A DNA stretch of 5,590 bases, taken from the NCBI GenBank assembly GCA_001796785.1, contig MGNL01000099.1, forward strand, positions 1 through 5,590, read 5' to 3'. A program made the position numbers and the translations under genes. Positions within the stretch are counted from its first letter, which is position 1; every line of letters starts with the position of its first letter. This DNA comes from Chloroflexi bacterium RBG_16_51_16 (GTDB lineage Bacteria; Chloroflexota; Anaerolineae; Anaerolineales; Villigracilaceae). Below, piece by piece: positions 5,501 through 5,590 of this stretch. Under the pieces are notes generated by a model. That model saw only the letters and a list, made by a program, of their open reading frames with translations, had not been told where the DNA came from and made no database searches.

Positions 5501-5590
5501 TCACGCGCTGGCAAGCCACCTTACCAAGCCAATGAAAAAATCGAGCACTCCAATTAAGATAGCTCCCCAGCAAAGGAGGAAAAGCCCGCC
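5501..5590 (-). CDS. C-terminal end of a convergent membrane protein (partial)
   Basis: Reading the minus strand from the window edge, one frame is open for 29 codons and ends in TGA at 5503-5501. The peptide is strongly hydrophobic and aromatic (it includes FLLCWGAILIGVLDFF and ends IGLVRWLASA), as expected for a C-terminal transmembrane helix with a short charged end. Support comes from composition and from the bidirectional terminator about 40 nt past the stop, in the right orientation for a gene converging on the secreted-protein gene. The start and most of the protein lie outside the window, and I do not recognise the family. A chance open frame of this length is possible. Confidence 0.55.
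   Translation of the reverse strand, partial: GGLFLLCWGAILIGVLDFFIGLVRWLASA

Noticed and set aside
5275..5514. Minus-strand 79-codon open frame.
   Set aside because: It overlaps the 3' end of the secreted-protein gene, runs through the terminator hairpin and has no domain-like character.
5572..5590. AAAGGAGG on the plus strand near the right edge, as an RBS for a gene beginning just outside the window.
   Set aside because: No start codon occurs within the 11 nt left, so spacing would already be too long. The minus-strand coding frame explains the sequence, where it encodes part of the hydrophobic end.

Overview
The window reads as a chromosomal segment of a mid-GC, Gram-positive-like or monoderm bacterium. 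A Chloroflexota (Anaerolineae-type) origin is my best guess. It rests on the sortase C-terminus, the soluble multi-GAF SpoIIE phosphatase with its DVADKGMPAAL motif, and strong AGGAGG ribosome binding sites. It is an impression from protein style, not a search result.

Layout: (1) 3-407 (+) is the C-terminal part of a sortase, cut by the window edge and closed by a strong hairpin terminator at 437-468. (2) 408-614 is a leader region with an extended -10 element (TGATATAAT, 541-549). (3) 615-950 (+) is a small STAS-domain anti-sigma factor antagonist (SpoIIAA/RsbV-like), followed by an intrinsic-terminator hairpin at 972-1008. (4) 1019-1429 (+) is an anti-sigma-type HATPase serine kinase (SpoIIAB/RsbW-like). 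(5) 1434-4703 (+), only 4 nt later, is a 1089-residue cytoplasmic protein with about five tandem GAF domains and a C-terminal SpoIIE-type PP2C phosphatase. (6) 4792-5349 (+) is a secreted, helix-rich protein of unknown function with a very strong RBS placed in a small hairpin. (7) A terminator at 5421-5460 looks bidirectional. (8) 5501-5590 (-) is the last 29 codons of a convergent gene, too short for a standard ORF cutoff, ending in a hydrophobic membrane segment.

Genes 3-5 hold all three roles of a partner-switching module: antagonist (phospho-acceptor), kinase/anti-sigma, and phosphatase. By family knowledge, signals sensed by the GAF array would control the phosphatase, which would dephosphorylate the STAS protein. 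The dephosphorylated STAS protein then binds the kinase and frees the kinase's other partner. No sigma factor or other target is encoded in the window, so the output is unknown. The secreted helical protein could be a downstream product or merely a neighbour; the sequence does not decide this.

I see no mobile element, CRISPR array, tRNA or rRNA. The window is mostly conventional; the less ordinary points are the terminator inside the switch module, the TTTACA repeats and RBS hairpin before the secreted protein, and the unrecognised secreted protein itself.
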